Shown here: positions 26,017 to 34,798 of the stretch, piece by piece
Position numbering within the stretch: position 1 is the stretch's first letter
How the letters are laid out: each line of letters begins with the position of its first letter
Assembly (NCBI GenBank): GCA_943788025.1
Contig: CALSOR010000003.1
Span: 124,001 to 188,000 of the forward strand
DNA from: JABAAE01 sp905480545
GTDB lineage: Bacteria > Planctomycetota > Planctomycetia > Pirellulales > Pirellulaceae
DNA length: 64,000 nt
Direction: 5' to 3'
Notes under the pieces: generated by a model
Databases searched by the model: none
What the model was told of the DNA's origin: nothing
Seen by the model: the letters and a program-made list of their open reading frames with translations, nothing else
Made by a program: the position numbers and the translations under genes

Positions 26017-29016
26017 TCATTCTGCTGCTTCAACTTTTAAGACGACCGATTGTTTTTCTTTTTCGTCTTTTGAAATCAACTCAACTCGATACTGGCCAGC
26101 CGAAAGTACGGTTGGCGGTCGATTATTGCCACTCCGTCTGGACCCACCCCGACTGAAATTGCTGGAAGGACGGCCAACAGGAACGGAGACCGAATAGAGA
26201 CCCGGCTTTTGTTCCGTTTCCATTTTGACCAGCTCCTTGCCACTGATATCAACGATTCTGATTTGGTATTCGTCTTTCAATTCATTTGTCACCCGATACC
26301 AGACTTTTGCAGAGCTTGAGGGATTGGGTCCGTTGAATTTGCGATCGCCGGAAAAAGACGAACTGGAAATTGGGGCATAAATTGTTGCGGTCCTCGGCGT
26401 GTACAAATGCACCGAACCATCGTTTTTGTTTCCCATTTGTTGGAGCGGAGAGATATCATCGACGATGAAAATGCCTCGACCATGCGTTCCAATAATCAAG
26501 TCTTGTTCACGTGAATGCACGAGAAGATCTTGAACGCTCACACGAGGCAATCGACCGATTGGACTCCAAGTGCTGCCGCCGTCGAGCGTGACGTATGCGC
26601 CGAATTCTGTTCCCAGGTAAAGCAGTTCCTTGTTGATTTTGTCCTCTTGAATGACATTGATTGGCTCGCTGGGAAGGTTGCCAACAATGGACGTCCAAGT
26701 TTTTCCAAGATCCGTGGTTTTGAAAACGAACGCTCGAAAGTCGTCCTCCCGAAATCCCGTAAAAGAGGCAAATGCAGTGGAAGTGTCATGAGATGACAAG
26801 ACGACTCGACTGCACCACCAGTCTTTAGGGGCAAATGGAAAGTTCATACTAAGGTCTTGCCAAGCACCACCACCGTTGGTCGTGACCTGGACTTTTCCAT
26901 CATCTGTGCCAACCATCAAGAGTTGTTTGTCGATGGACGATTCGGCGATCGTGGTGATGGTGCAATGAGGCACATTGCCCTTCAAACGATCGGGATCTGC
27001 GGTCGTAAGATCTTCGCTGATTTCGGCCCAGTCTCCGCCTTGAGTCGTGGATTTAAATAGCTTGTTCCCACCGAAGTAAACGACGTTTGGATTGTGAACG
27101 GACATTAGAATTGGAGAATTCCAATTGAAGCGGTAGCGTTCGTTCGAGTTTGAAGAGCGAGGGCGAATCGACGCACGGGCACCCGTTGATCGATTGGTTT
27201 TTGATATTGCACCGAATTGGGACTCCGATAGTAGGACATCAGAATCCCTCGGATCGACCTGAACATAGAATCCGTCGCCGCCGCCCACGCGATACCAATC
27301 GGAATAACCTATTCCGCTTCTTCCGGATCTGGATGGTCCACCCCAGCTACCGTTATCCTGCAACCCACCGTATACGTGATAAGGTTTCTGCATATCGGCC
27401 GTCACAGCATAAAACTGAGCCATCGGGATGTTGAAATAATGATCCCACGTCTTTCCGTAATCATAACTTTGGTGAAAGCCACCGTCGTTACCCAGCATCA
27501 AATGATTCGGGCTATTCGGATCGACCCAAATCGCATGATGATCTACGTGAACTGAACGCGCGACTGAAGACCAGTTTTTGCCTCCATCGACCGAAGTGTA
27601 CATTGGCACACTTAACATGTAGAGTCGTTTTTCATCGGTTGGATCGATGCGGATTTGCCCGTAATAATAGGCTGGCGATCCGCCAACGGGTTGGCGATTG
27701 ACTTTTTTCCAGGTCACTCCTGAATCATCCGAACGATAAACCTCTCCGCCAACTTGCGTTTGTTGAGGCTGTTGCGAAGAAGGTATCGATAGACGCGCTG
27801 AGATGGTTTGATCGCCCCTCTTGGTCTCCATTAGCACGGAATCGGATTGCTTTAAACTGCCTAATAGTGACTTTACAGCACCGAGTGCGTTGGGCGATTT
27901 GGCGTCCAAGTTAATCCCTCCGAAACTTGTGACGACTTGATCATTGGCGATTCCTGATCGAGCCAATGCGTTTGTTCTCCTGAGGCCGGTGATCGTCAAC
28001 GTCCCGTTCTCCACTTTGAGCCGGAAGCCAAATGGAGTTTCTATGTCTTTTGAGGCCTGTTCGCCTTTTGCCACATCCTTCGTTTTTTTATCGTTTGAGT
28101 CCGTTTCATCTTTGTTTTCTTTTTGTTCGCTGGGGTCATCATCTCCACCTCGGTTTCGAGAGCGAGGCGTATCCGACCGTGTGACTAAGTTTTGGTTCGA
28201 TACGGTGGCAAAGACGATTTTTGGATTCTTTTGGTAGATCGCAAGACCGATTCTGCCAATCTCACCACCGGGAAGTCCATCCGTCAGTTTTTTCCATGTG
28301 TGGCCTGCATCCTCGGTTTTATAGATTGCTGATCCGGGTCCGGCGCCGTCAAAATCCCAGCTGCGCCGAATCCGTTCGTAGCTGGCTGCATAAAGGATTT
28401 TTGGATTGGATGGATCAATGACCACATCGACAACACCCACAGAGTCGTTGACGTATAACACTTTGTCCCATGTCTTCCCGCCATTTGTGGTTTTGAAAAG
28501 GCCGCGTTCCTCATTTGATGTATAAAGATGCCCTAGCGCGGCAACGTAAACAATGTTCGAGTCATTTGGATCGATGACGATACGGCCGATATGATGTGTT
28601 TCATTTAGGCCCGTATTGATCCAGTTCTTTCCACCGTCCGTCGTTTTGTAAACTCCATCGCCCCAAAACGAACTGCGTTGATTGTTTGCTTCACCAGTTC
28701 CGACCCAAATCGTTTTCGGCGCTTTCGAGTCCAACGCGATGTCGCCGATCGAGATTGTTTTTTCGTCTTCGAAAATGTTCTTCCATGTCGAACCGTTGTT
28801 TTCGGTTGCCCATAGACCACCTGATGCAGAAGCGACGAAGATGCGATGAACGTTTTTCGAGTCGACTTCGATATCGACGACACGACCACCCATCGTGGTT
28901 GGGCCGATTTCGCGACCTCGAAAAGTACGGATGATTTCTTCGTCAGAGAAAAGTGCTACCGAAACCAAACTGGTGAATGCAACGGTAACGAACAGTAAAT
29001 GAAATGGACGCGGCAT
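26017..29016 (-). CDS. Exported VPS10/BNR-type beta-propeller protein with inserted PDZ-like domain
   Basis: 999 aa from the ATG at 29016, directly before a signal peptide (MPRPFHLLFVTVAFTSLVSV); a GTG at 29064 would add 16 unneeded residues. The body is built of BNR/sortilin-type blades with repeated T-DGGKNW, T-NGGKTW, TEDAGHTW, SVDGGKNW and TLDGGSTW motifs, which bind or stabilise partners in related proteins. Between blades an acidic, low-complexity linker (about 285-318) leads into a PDZ-like fold (about 318-405: GFRLKVENGTLTITGL ... SGIANDQVVTSFGGI). The C-terminal 100 residues are a beta-sandwich. The family is often annotated as glycosyl hydrolase, but no catalytic residues are evident here; a ligand-binding role fits better. 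Confidence 0.85.
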   Translation of the reverse strand: MPRPFHLLFVTVAFTSLVSVALFSDEEIIRTFRGREIGPTTMGGRVVDIEVDSKNVHRIFVASASGGLWATENNGSTWKNIFEDEKTISIGDIALDSKAPKTIWVGTGEANNQRSSFWGDGVYKTTDGGKNWINTGLNETHHIGRIVIDPNDSNIVYVAALGHLYTSNEERGLFKTTNGGKTWDKVLYVNDSVGVVDVVIDPSNPKILYAASYERIRRSWDFDGAGPGSAIYKTEDAGHTWKKLTDGLPGGEIGRIGLAIYQKNPKIVFATVSNQNLVTRSDTPRSRNRGGDDDPSEQKENKDETDSNDKKTKDVAKGEQASKDIETPFGFRLKVENGTLTITGLRRTNALARSGIANDQVVTSFGGINLDAKSPNALGAVKSLLGSLKQSDSVLMETKRGDQTISARLSIPSSQQPQQTQVGGEVYRSDDSGVTWKKVNRQPVGGSPAYYYGQIRIDPTDEKRLYMLSVPMYTSVDGGKNWSSVARSVHVDHHAIWVDPNSPNHLMLGNDGGFHQSYDYGKTWDHYFNIPMAQFYAVTADMQKPYHVYGGLQDNGSWGGPSRSGRSGIGYSDWYRVGGGDGFYVQVDPRDSDVLLSESQFGAISKTNRSTGARASIRPRSSNSNERYRFNWNSPILMSVHNPNVVYFGGNKLFKSTTQGGDWAEISEDLTTADPDRLKGNVPHCTITTIAESSIDKQLLMVGTDDGKVQVTTNGGGAWQDLSMNFPFAPKDWWCSRVVLSSHDTSTAFASFTGFREDDFRAFVFKTTDLGKTWTSIVGNLPSEPINVIQEDKINKELLYLGTEFGAYVTLDGGSTWSPIGRLPRVSVQDLLVHSREQDLIIGTHGRGIFIVDDISPLQQMGNKNDGSVHLYTPRTATIYAPISSSSFSGDRKFNGPNPSSSAKVWYRVTNELKDEYQIRIVDISGKELVKMETEQKPGLYSVSVPVGRPSSNFSRGGSRRSGNNRPPTVLSAGQYRVELISKDEKEKQSVVLKVEAAE

Positions 29017-29176
29017 CGGTGCTTTCTTGCTGCAAAGTCGAAATCGGGGTACTACGCTCCCCACAGTTTAGTCGGAGTGCAGAGAAATTGGAGTCGGAGG
29101 TCGCAATTTTGGCCTCCGATCGTTCGAAACAACAACCTTCACCGTATTGGACTGCAGTTCCGCTGACACGTATCTG

Positions 29177-29275
29177 CACGACCGACACCTATCCACACGA
29201 CCGACACGGATTTACACGACCGACACCTATCCACACGACCGACACGGATTTACACGACCGACCCGTGTTTACACG
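29177..29275. repeat. Five 19-bp tandem repeats in alternating types
   Basis: Starting at 29177 the unit CACGACCGACAC plus a 7-bp tail repeats every 19 bp (29177, 29196, 29215, 29234, 29253), with a partial sixth at 29272. The tail alternates CTATCCA / GGATTTA / CTATCCA / GGATTTA and then CGTGTTTA-like, so there is a 38-bp higher-order period. The array lies in the 29017-29343 gap between the propeller gene start and the acyl-CoA dehydrogenase end; nothing else is seen there. Confidence 0.95.
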
Positions 29276-29343
29276 AATCGAAAATGGGGCGGTAACGCTA
29301 TTGCGCCGGCTGCTGGTCAAGCCGGTCGCATCTGAATTGCCGG

Positions 29344-31398
29344 CTAAATGAATTTATCGATGAAGCGAGGATCAAGTGGGATGTCATGGATTTCGATGTC
29401 AGATATCAAATCTTTATGCAGCGTTGTGCTTGAATCCATCATCATCTTACCGATCTCAGCCCAAGCCGTTTGAAGTTCGGGCGTTTGCGTTTTGCCGGAT
29501 AATTTTACCTTCGCCTCCAGGTCGAGTGCCTCTCCGATCTTGATGTACTCAGAGCCCGGCTTGTCGAGCGATAACGCGAAAACTAGCGACGCTAATGAAT
29601 GGCACAATTGATCGAATACTCCACCTTCATCTCCTAATAAGAACGATTGATCCATAAATTGTTTTTGATACCGTGCAATAATCCAGAGAATGCGTCGGCC
29701 CAGTTTGCGGTTCCGTTTCAACGCGTTCCGAATAAACTTTTCTTTCTCTGGGAAAAGGTCTTCAACCCCCGAAAGCGTACCAGGCCATGGATTTAAAGAG
29801 CCGATGATCGAGCGAGCGATGTACCAACCAAACTTCAATTTAGCGCTGACGCCGTAGCTACCATTGACTTCAGCGATCCCAATCGGTTCCAAGTAATCTG
29901 CACGAATCTTTCGGGTCATTGCATTGGGGGCGCCAACGTCGGCAAGCACTGGGTTGGGGCCTTCGTATACCGTGGCGATGGTAAACTCGTGCATGTTCTC
30001 ACCAACGAAATTCTCGATGAGTGCTTCCGCTTTTGCGACCGCGTCTTCCCCGTTTGTTTGCACAAGTTTTCGTTTTTCGTCCGTGTGAACAGACCGTCCA
30101 CCCTGGATCTGATAGACGTTGATCGCCGTTTGCAACAATGCTTTGGTCGCATATACCTTTGCAATCATGCCTTGCGTTTCATCACGAACTCCATTTGCTG
30201 CCAGTCGGAAACAGAGGTCACCCAAAACCCGGGCGGCCATTCCGTGACAGGTTGCTCGCCCGATCCAAGTTTGAATTCGAGGGGCGTCGCCAATCGGTTT
30301 GCCAAACGTCGAGCGGAACGCGGTCCAACCGCCAGAGTCATACTTGTTTTGGATTCCGTCAGTTGATTTAGGTTTGCTTGGATCCAGGATGATCTGCGCG
30401 AGAAGTTTAAATACTTTAGCGGCGCTGTTCACACCGATGCCGCCACGCCCCTTGGCCAAAGAGCTAAATGCCTGGGCCAGTCCTTTGCCTGGAGGTCCCA
30501 GTAAGTTGTTGGCTGGAACCACATAATCCATCAGGCGGAACCTTGCGTTCCACAAGAAGTCGAACGCTACCAGGTCGTTGCGCTTCATACGAAATTGGTC
30601 CGTGTCCTGCTTGGGTACCTCAAACAAAATCATTCCGGAATCTCTTCCGGGCTGCAGTTCTTGCCCATCAATTTTCAGCACCAAAACGCAAAGTCCACCG
30701 TAAATGACATTTGTAATTGGCCATTTGACGCCGTTGATCACGTAGGTGTCATCCACTTTCCGTGCGGTCATCGACAGTTTGCTCGGGTCGGCACCGACAC
30801 CAGGTTCGGTTAAAGCGAACGAACCGAGCAGTTCGCCCTTTGCCATTTTGGGAAGGTAGTACTGTTTTTGTTCGTCCGTTCCGAAATCTAAAATCGGTGT
30901 GACTGGGCCAAGGAAATTGTGGACCTCAAACATGACGGCGATGTCCGGGTGCACAAACGTCAATGCTCTGAGAAGTGGTCCAAGGTCACCAAGCTCGGCA
31001 CCGCTTCCGCCATACTCTTTCGGGATTGCCAACCCAAAAAATCCAATTCGGGCTAGCCCCGAAATTGTGTCATCATGAAATAACATTTTGTGATGGTCGC
31101 ACAGTGTGCCATCGTTTTTCCGTTTCATGAGGAACTCCAGCGAGTTGCTCATCACGGTGGCGACCTCTGACGAAGGATTGAAACTGCCTGCGAAGAATTC
31201 CGCTGCTTTGCCTTTGCCGAACAAGGAAGCCAACGTCCGCGCCTCGCCGGAAAATTGATTCTCAGCGGATCGATCTGCGTCGTCTAAGCTGGCGAGAGCG
31301 GCGATCTCGTCTTCGCTCTTTCCCGCTTGTTTCAAAATCAACGTGACCGCGTCGTTGGCTGGTTTCGCTCCAGCGGTTTCGTCAGCTTTTTTTAACAT
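29344..31398 (-). CDS. Acyl-CoA dehydrogenase family protein, long form
   Basis: 684 aa, longer than the about 380 aa of ordinary members. Residues of about 60-110 are an extra N-terminal helical part; the dehydrogenase core follows with GLARIGFFGLAIPKEYGGSGAELG, the FAD-loop motif SFALTEPGVGADPSKL, a middle beta domain (YVINGVKWPITN), and IYQIQGGRSVH-type helices. The family catalytic glutamate region is represented by TIATVYEGPNPVL. A further C-terminal helical part of about 150 residues resembles the long fatty-acid dehydrogenases (FadE-type) that oxidise acyl-CoA with electron-transfer flavoprotein. Start ATG 31398 has GGA upstream. It stands alone in its neighbourhood, so the exact chain-length preference is unknown. 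Confidence 0.85.
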   Translation of the reverse strand: MLKKADETAGAKPANDAVTLILKQAGKSEDEIAALASLDDADRSAENQFSGEARTLASLFGKGKAAEFFAGSFNPSSEVATVMSNSLEFLMKRKNDGTLCDHHKMLFHDDTISGLARIGFFGLAIPKEYGGSGAELGDLGPLLRALTFVHPDIAVMFEVHNFLGPVTPILDFGTDEQKQYYLPKMAKGELLGSFALTEPGVGADPSKLSMTARKVDDTYVINGVKWPITNVIYGGLCVLVLKIDGQELQPGRDSGMILFEVPKQDTDQFRMKRNDLVAFDFLWNARFRLMDYVVPANNLLGPPGKGLAQAFSSLAKGRGGIGVNSAAKVFKLLAQIILDPSKPKSTDGIQNKYDSGGWTAFRSTFGKPIGDAPRIQTWIGRATCHGMAARVLGDLCFRLAANGVRDETQGMIAKVYATKALLQTAINVYQIQGGRSVHTDEKRKLVQTNGEDAVAKAEALIENFVGENMHEFTIATVYEGPNPVLADVGAPNAMTRKIRADYLEPIGIAEVNGSYGVSAKLKFGWYIARSIIGSLNPWPGTLSGVEDLFPEKEKFIRNALKRNRKLGRRILWIIARYQKQFMDQSFLLGDEGGVFDQLCHSLASLVFALSLDKPGSEYIKIGEALDLEAKVKLSGKTQTPELQTAWAEIGKMMMDSSTTLHKDLISDIEIHDIPLDPRFIDKFI

Positions 31399-31749
31399 TT
31401 CGAGTCCATTTTATTGAAAACGCGAGAAAATCCCGTCGGCTGGATTCAGTTTATAGCTTAATCATCCTCTTTAAAGGAGTCTTAGGCAAGTTTAACCGCA
31501 GTTGCGAATGTTTCTCAACAGCGCAAGCCCACGGTACTCGGTAGAACACGACACTTTCTGACGCAACGTCAATTTTTTGGGGATTTGCGGATTCTATCTG
31601 TAACCCAAACATAGTTCATTTTGGTGTCACTTGACCTGCGCCGTTCAGATCATTGCCGTTCAGATCATTGCCGTTCAGATCGGCGCAGTTCAGAAATCGG
31701 CGTTGCCGATATGCTTCCCGTAAGGATTTTCTTCGGCATTTGAGCAAGA
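31399..31749. other. Intergenic region with tandem repeats
   Basis: 351 bp between the dehydrogenase start and the acyltransferase stop. Besides the 15-bp repeat array I see no gene or terminator. Confidence 0.6.
31643..31693. repeat. 15-bp tandem repeats, three and a partial copy
   Basis: GTTCAGATCATTGCC occurs at 31643 and 31658, a diverged copy (GTTCAGATCGGCGCA) at 31673, and a partial GTTCAG at 31688. On the minus strand it reads as a short pentapeptide-like repeat, but that frame has no other support. Confidence 0.95.
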
Positions 31750-32556
31750 TTACGCAGCCAACCTTTTTTGCTTCGCCTCTTGTTGCAAATCGGGAATTGA
31801 TTGTAAGTTTTCTGGTTCCGAAAACTTCAGGACATTTGATTTGCAAATGATGTTGCAGTTTTTGATAAACGGAACCTGCGAATGAATATCGATCCCGGAT
31901 GCCGCTGATCGCTCGCATACGTCCGTAAGCGTCGTAATGTTTTCCGTCATTGCTTTTCGGTAGGCCTCCAACTCATTACGATCCGCTTTTCGCGGAATTC
32001 GAATTTTCGGCCCCATCAAAGCTCGTAAACGACTCCCCGGTTTGGGAACGGCGAAATGATCCCAAGTCTTTAGCCGTATTGGGTTTTGGTAACCAAATCC
32101 AATCGGAACAATCGGGCACTGTAAGCGTGATGCAAGGAATATTGCGCCAAGTGCCATTTGCCTACGCGGGCCCTTCGGACCATCTGGCGTCATCGCCAAT
32201 GAGTTCGTTTTCATGACATCACGGCAGGCTCGAATCGCGGACGGACCGCCTCGAGTCGTCGATCCTCGAATCGAATCGAAACCCATATGTTTTCCGATAT
32301 TCACCAACCAGTCGGCGTCTCTATGCTGGCTGACCAACAACGTGACGTTCGAGTTTCCCCACACCATGGTGGGTAAAACGATATATTCGTGCCAAAACAC
32401 GAAAATGCAGGGCTCGCCAAATTCTGTTCGTGCAGGATTTACTGAAATGTCATAATGCGCGATCTTGATGTCCAGGGATTTTACCCAAGGATTAAGCCCT
32501 AGGAAAATTCCGGCCGCACCAATTCGGCTGATTTGTCGATTAATAAATTCTTTCAT
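31750..32556 (-). CDS. DUF374-type lysophospholipid acyltransferase family protein
   Basis: 268 aa. The family transfers acyl chains to lysophospholipids or lipid A-type acceptors at the inner membrane. Its hallmark blocks are present: FVFWHEYIVLP, the catalytic box SQHRDADW (76-83), the basic GSTTRGG and TPDGPKGPRR (about 122-131) loops, then CPIVPIGFGY and the terminal RKADRNELEAYRKAM helix. An unusual tail of about 45 residues follows the normal family end. Start ATG 32556. It may be part of outer-membrane lipid synthesis; the substrate is unknown. Confidence 0.85.
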   Translation of the reverse strand: MKEFINRQISRIGAAGIFLGLNPWVKSLDIKIAHYDISVNPARTEFGEPCIFVFWHEYIVLPTMVWGNSNVTLLVSQHRDADWLVNIGKHMGFDSIRGSTTRGGPSAIRACRDVMKTNSLAMTPDGPKGPRRQMALGAIFLASRLQCPIVPIGFGYQNPIRLKTWDHFAVPKPGSRLRALMGPKIRIPRKADRNELEAYRKAMTENITTLTDVCERSAASGIDIHSQVPFIKNCNIICKSNVLKFSEPENLQSIPDLQQEAKQKRLAA

Positions 32557-32699
32557 CGCGTCCGTGCGACCTGCATCCTAAAAAAAGTCGACTCAATAAT
32601 ACCTAACTATTTTTACGCATTTGGTTGACGAAACACGTCCAAAATGCGTGCCGCTGGTTTTCGATACGACCTCGAAACCGAATGGATACCAACCCATCC

Positions 32700-33545
32700 C
32701 TACTTTAATTCGAAAACGCCATTGAAAACCTCAACTGCCGGTCCTTTTTTATATACGTGATTGTCCGATTCACGCCACTCCAATTCCAGGTCTCCGCCAA
32801 GTAGTTGGATATTTACGTTTCTTTCGGTTCGACCGGACAAGACGCCGGCAACGCAAACTGCACCAGCACCCGTGCCACAGGCCTGAGTTTCACCGCTACC
32901 ACGTTCCCACGTGCGTTGTTTGACAAGTTCATCGGAAACGATTTCGATGAATTCGATGTTGACACGATTTGGAAAATGCGAATCGTTTTCTAGCATTGGT
33001 CCATACGTGTGAACCAATTCGTCCGAAAGTTGATCAACGTAGACAACGCAATGTGGGTTGCCCATTGAAACGCAGGTGGCCAAAAACTCTCGACCGCCGG
33101 CCATGATCATTTGGTCAACGACGGGGTTCATGTCGAAAGTAGTTGGGATTTTCGTTCCATTCAAAATGGGTTCGCCCAGATCAACTTTTACATGTGTTAC
33201 CTTGTCGTCGACGGTTGTCAATTCAAGTTCTAAAACGCCATTGTCAGTTTCAATTTTTAAATGTGAGTCATTTTTGATTTTGTGATCGAAAACGTATTTA
33301 GCGACGCAGCGGATTCCGTTTCCGCACATCTCCGCCCGACTACCGTCGGAGTTATACATCTCCATACGAGCATCGGCGACGTCGGACGGCGCGATCAGAA
33401 TCAATCCGTCGCCGCCGATCCCTTTGTGGCGATCAGAGACTAGAACGGCCACATCGCTCGGGTGGTCAAGCATTGGGTATTGAAAGCAATCTAAATAAAC
33501 ATAGTCGTTACCTGCTCCATGCATCTTTGTAAAATTTAATTTCAT
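32700..33545 (-). CDS. dapF: Diaminopimelate epimerase
   Basis: Converts LL- to meso-diaminopimelate in lysine and peptidoglycan synthesis. 281 aa, the normal length. Both catalytic cysteines are present: Cys74 in AEMCGNGIRCVAKY and Cys223 in TQACGTGAGAV. The N-terminal KMHGAGNDYVYLD and GGDGLILI, and the late LLGGDLELEW strands, complete the two-domain fold. The ATG at 33545 starts the usual KMHGAGNDY motif seven residues in. It is convergent with nothing and lies between the acyltransferase and the SDR gene without clear operon linkage. Confidence 0.97.
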   Translation of the reverse strand: MKLNFTKMHGAGNDYVYLDCFQYPMLDHPSDVAVLVSDRHKGIGGDGLILIAPSDVADARMEMYNSDGSRAEMCGNGIRCVAKYVFDHKIKNDSHLKIETDNGVLELELTTVDDKVTHVKVDLGEPILNGTKIPTTFDMNPVVDQMIMAGGREFLATCVSMGNPHCVVYVDQLSDELVHTYGPMLENDSHFPNRVNIEFIEIVSDELVKQRTWERGSGETQACGTGAGAVCVAGVLSGRTERNVNIQLLGGDLELEWRESDNHVYKKGPAVEVFNGVFELK

Positions 33546-33609
33546 CGTTTCAGTTCTCTTCGTTTAATAGGCGTTCATTCATTTTGGGGCAAATTGTTTT
33601 CAACGACGT

Positions 33610-34384
33610 TTACGCCATAACCGTTCCACCGCAAACATTGAGTAATTGTCCGTTGATCGCAGCGGAGCCTTCACTCGCGAGGAACGCGGCAAGTGGCGAA
33701 ATTTCTTCGGGTGTCAGTCGTCTGCCGTAGGGTGATGCCGTTTTTTTCCACTTCTGAAAAATCTTTTTCCAATCGGGCCGCGTCGTACTCGACACGCAGG
33801 TCATTCATCACAGTTGCAGTAACACCGGGGCATATAGCGTTTGCAGTGACACCTGAGCCGGCGACTTCCAGTGCCGTCGATTTCGTTAGACCAGCAATTG
33901 CGTGCTTACTTGCGGTGTACGCTGCGCCATGAAGCGCTGGAACCTTGGCGTTGATGGACGAGATATTGATGATCCGGCCAAATCCCGATTCAACCATGTT
34001 AGGAAGTACGCTTTTCGTGAGCAAATAGGGCGCGGTAACGTTCAACGCCATCGTGAGGTCCCAAAACTCGTCATCAAAGTCAACCAAGGGTTTGGGGTTT
34101 TGGCTGCTGCCAACGCCAGCATTGTTGACTAACACATCAACCTTTTTGTCTCGCAGCTTTTCAATAAACTCATGCACCGCAGACCGAACAGACAAATCGA
34201 CTTCAATGGCTTCAGACGTACCGTCGGCACTCTCGATTTCTGATACGAGTTGCTCGATTTCAGATCTTGAACGGGCAGCAACGATGACATGAAAACCGGA
34301 CCTGCCAAGCGACTGTGATATTGCTTTTCCGATTCCTCGACCCGCGCCAGTAATTAGAGCGGTTTTCCCGTTTGCAGTTGTCAT
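33610..34384 (-). pseudogene. Short-chain dehydrogenase/reductase broken by a +1 frameshift
   Basis: From ATG 34384 (AGGA 8 nt upstream) the frame encodes a classical SDR: GAGRGIGKA cofactor motif, NNAGVG, SSINAKVPALHGAAYTASK with the Ser-Tyr-Lys triad, and CPGVTATVMND. In the seven-T run at 33741-33747 the frame is lost and ends at 33671 in the meaningless NFATCRVPRE. The correct continuation lies in the neighbouring frame (ASPYGRRLTPEEISPLAAFL, then GQLLNVCGGTVMA, stop 33610), restored by removing one base. Apart from this it is full length. Either an assembly error or a real frameshift; the substrate is unknown. Confidence 0.85.
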
Positions 34385-34730
34385 AATGTGAGTCCTATAG
34401 TTTGTAATCTCCCAGTTTCGCATTTTATGGTGACGAGAAATAGGACGGATGTTGTCAACGCATTAGGTTATGGGGGGTAATGCAAAACCAAGATGTTCAC
34501 TGTCCGGTTTTCCAGACTGTGTTTTGGTTGGCTGCTCTGCGTTTGGGATGAATGCCATCTGGGATTTAACTCGTTGACAAGCTTTGCTGAACTCCAAATC
34601 GAGTCCCTCGACTTTTGCGTTTTTATCAGGAGAGTTTACGGTCGTTTTTGGAAGGGGATGATTTATTCATTTGAGCGTTGTGTGCTCAATCCATCGGAAA
34701 GTTTAAATTCAGACCAACGCCCTATAGAAA

Positions 34731-34761
34731 TTCACAGCCGGCATCGTAATGGTGGTATAAT
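34731..34761 (+). promoter_or_regulatory. Possible promoter of the hydrolase gene
   Basis: A perfect TATAAT (34756-34761) lies 38 nt before the chosen ATG at 34799. The nearest -35-like element is TTCACA (34731-34736) with a long 19-bp spacer, so only the -10 is convincing. The 34385-34798 gap to the divergent SDR gene otherwise shows nothing. Confidence 0.4.
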
Positions 34762-34798
34762 CGAAAAAATTTCTGATTGTTTTCTCAAGGCGACGGCG

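Noticed and set aside
29004..29351. Plus-strand open frame running through the 19-bp repeat array
   Set aside because: Reading through a tandem repeat gives a repetitive peptide in every frame; no other sign of a gene.
31616..31918. Minus-strand 100-codon frame with pentapeptide-like end
   Set aside because: It overlaps the acyltransferase gene in a different frame and only its last part, the 15-bp repeat, looks patterned.
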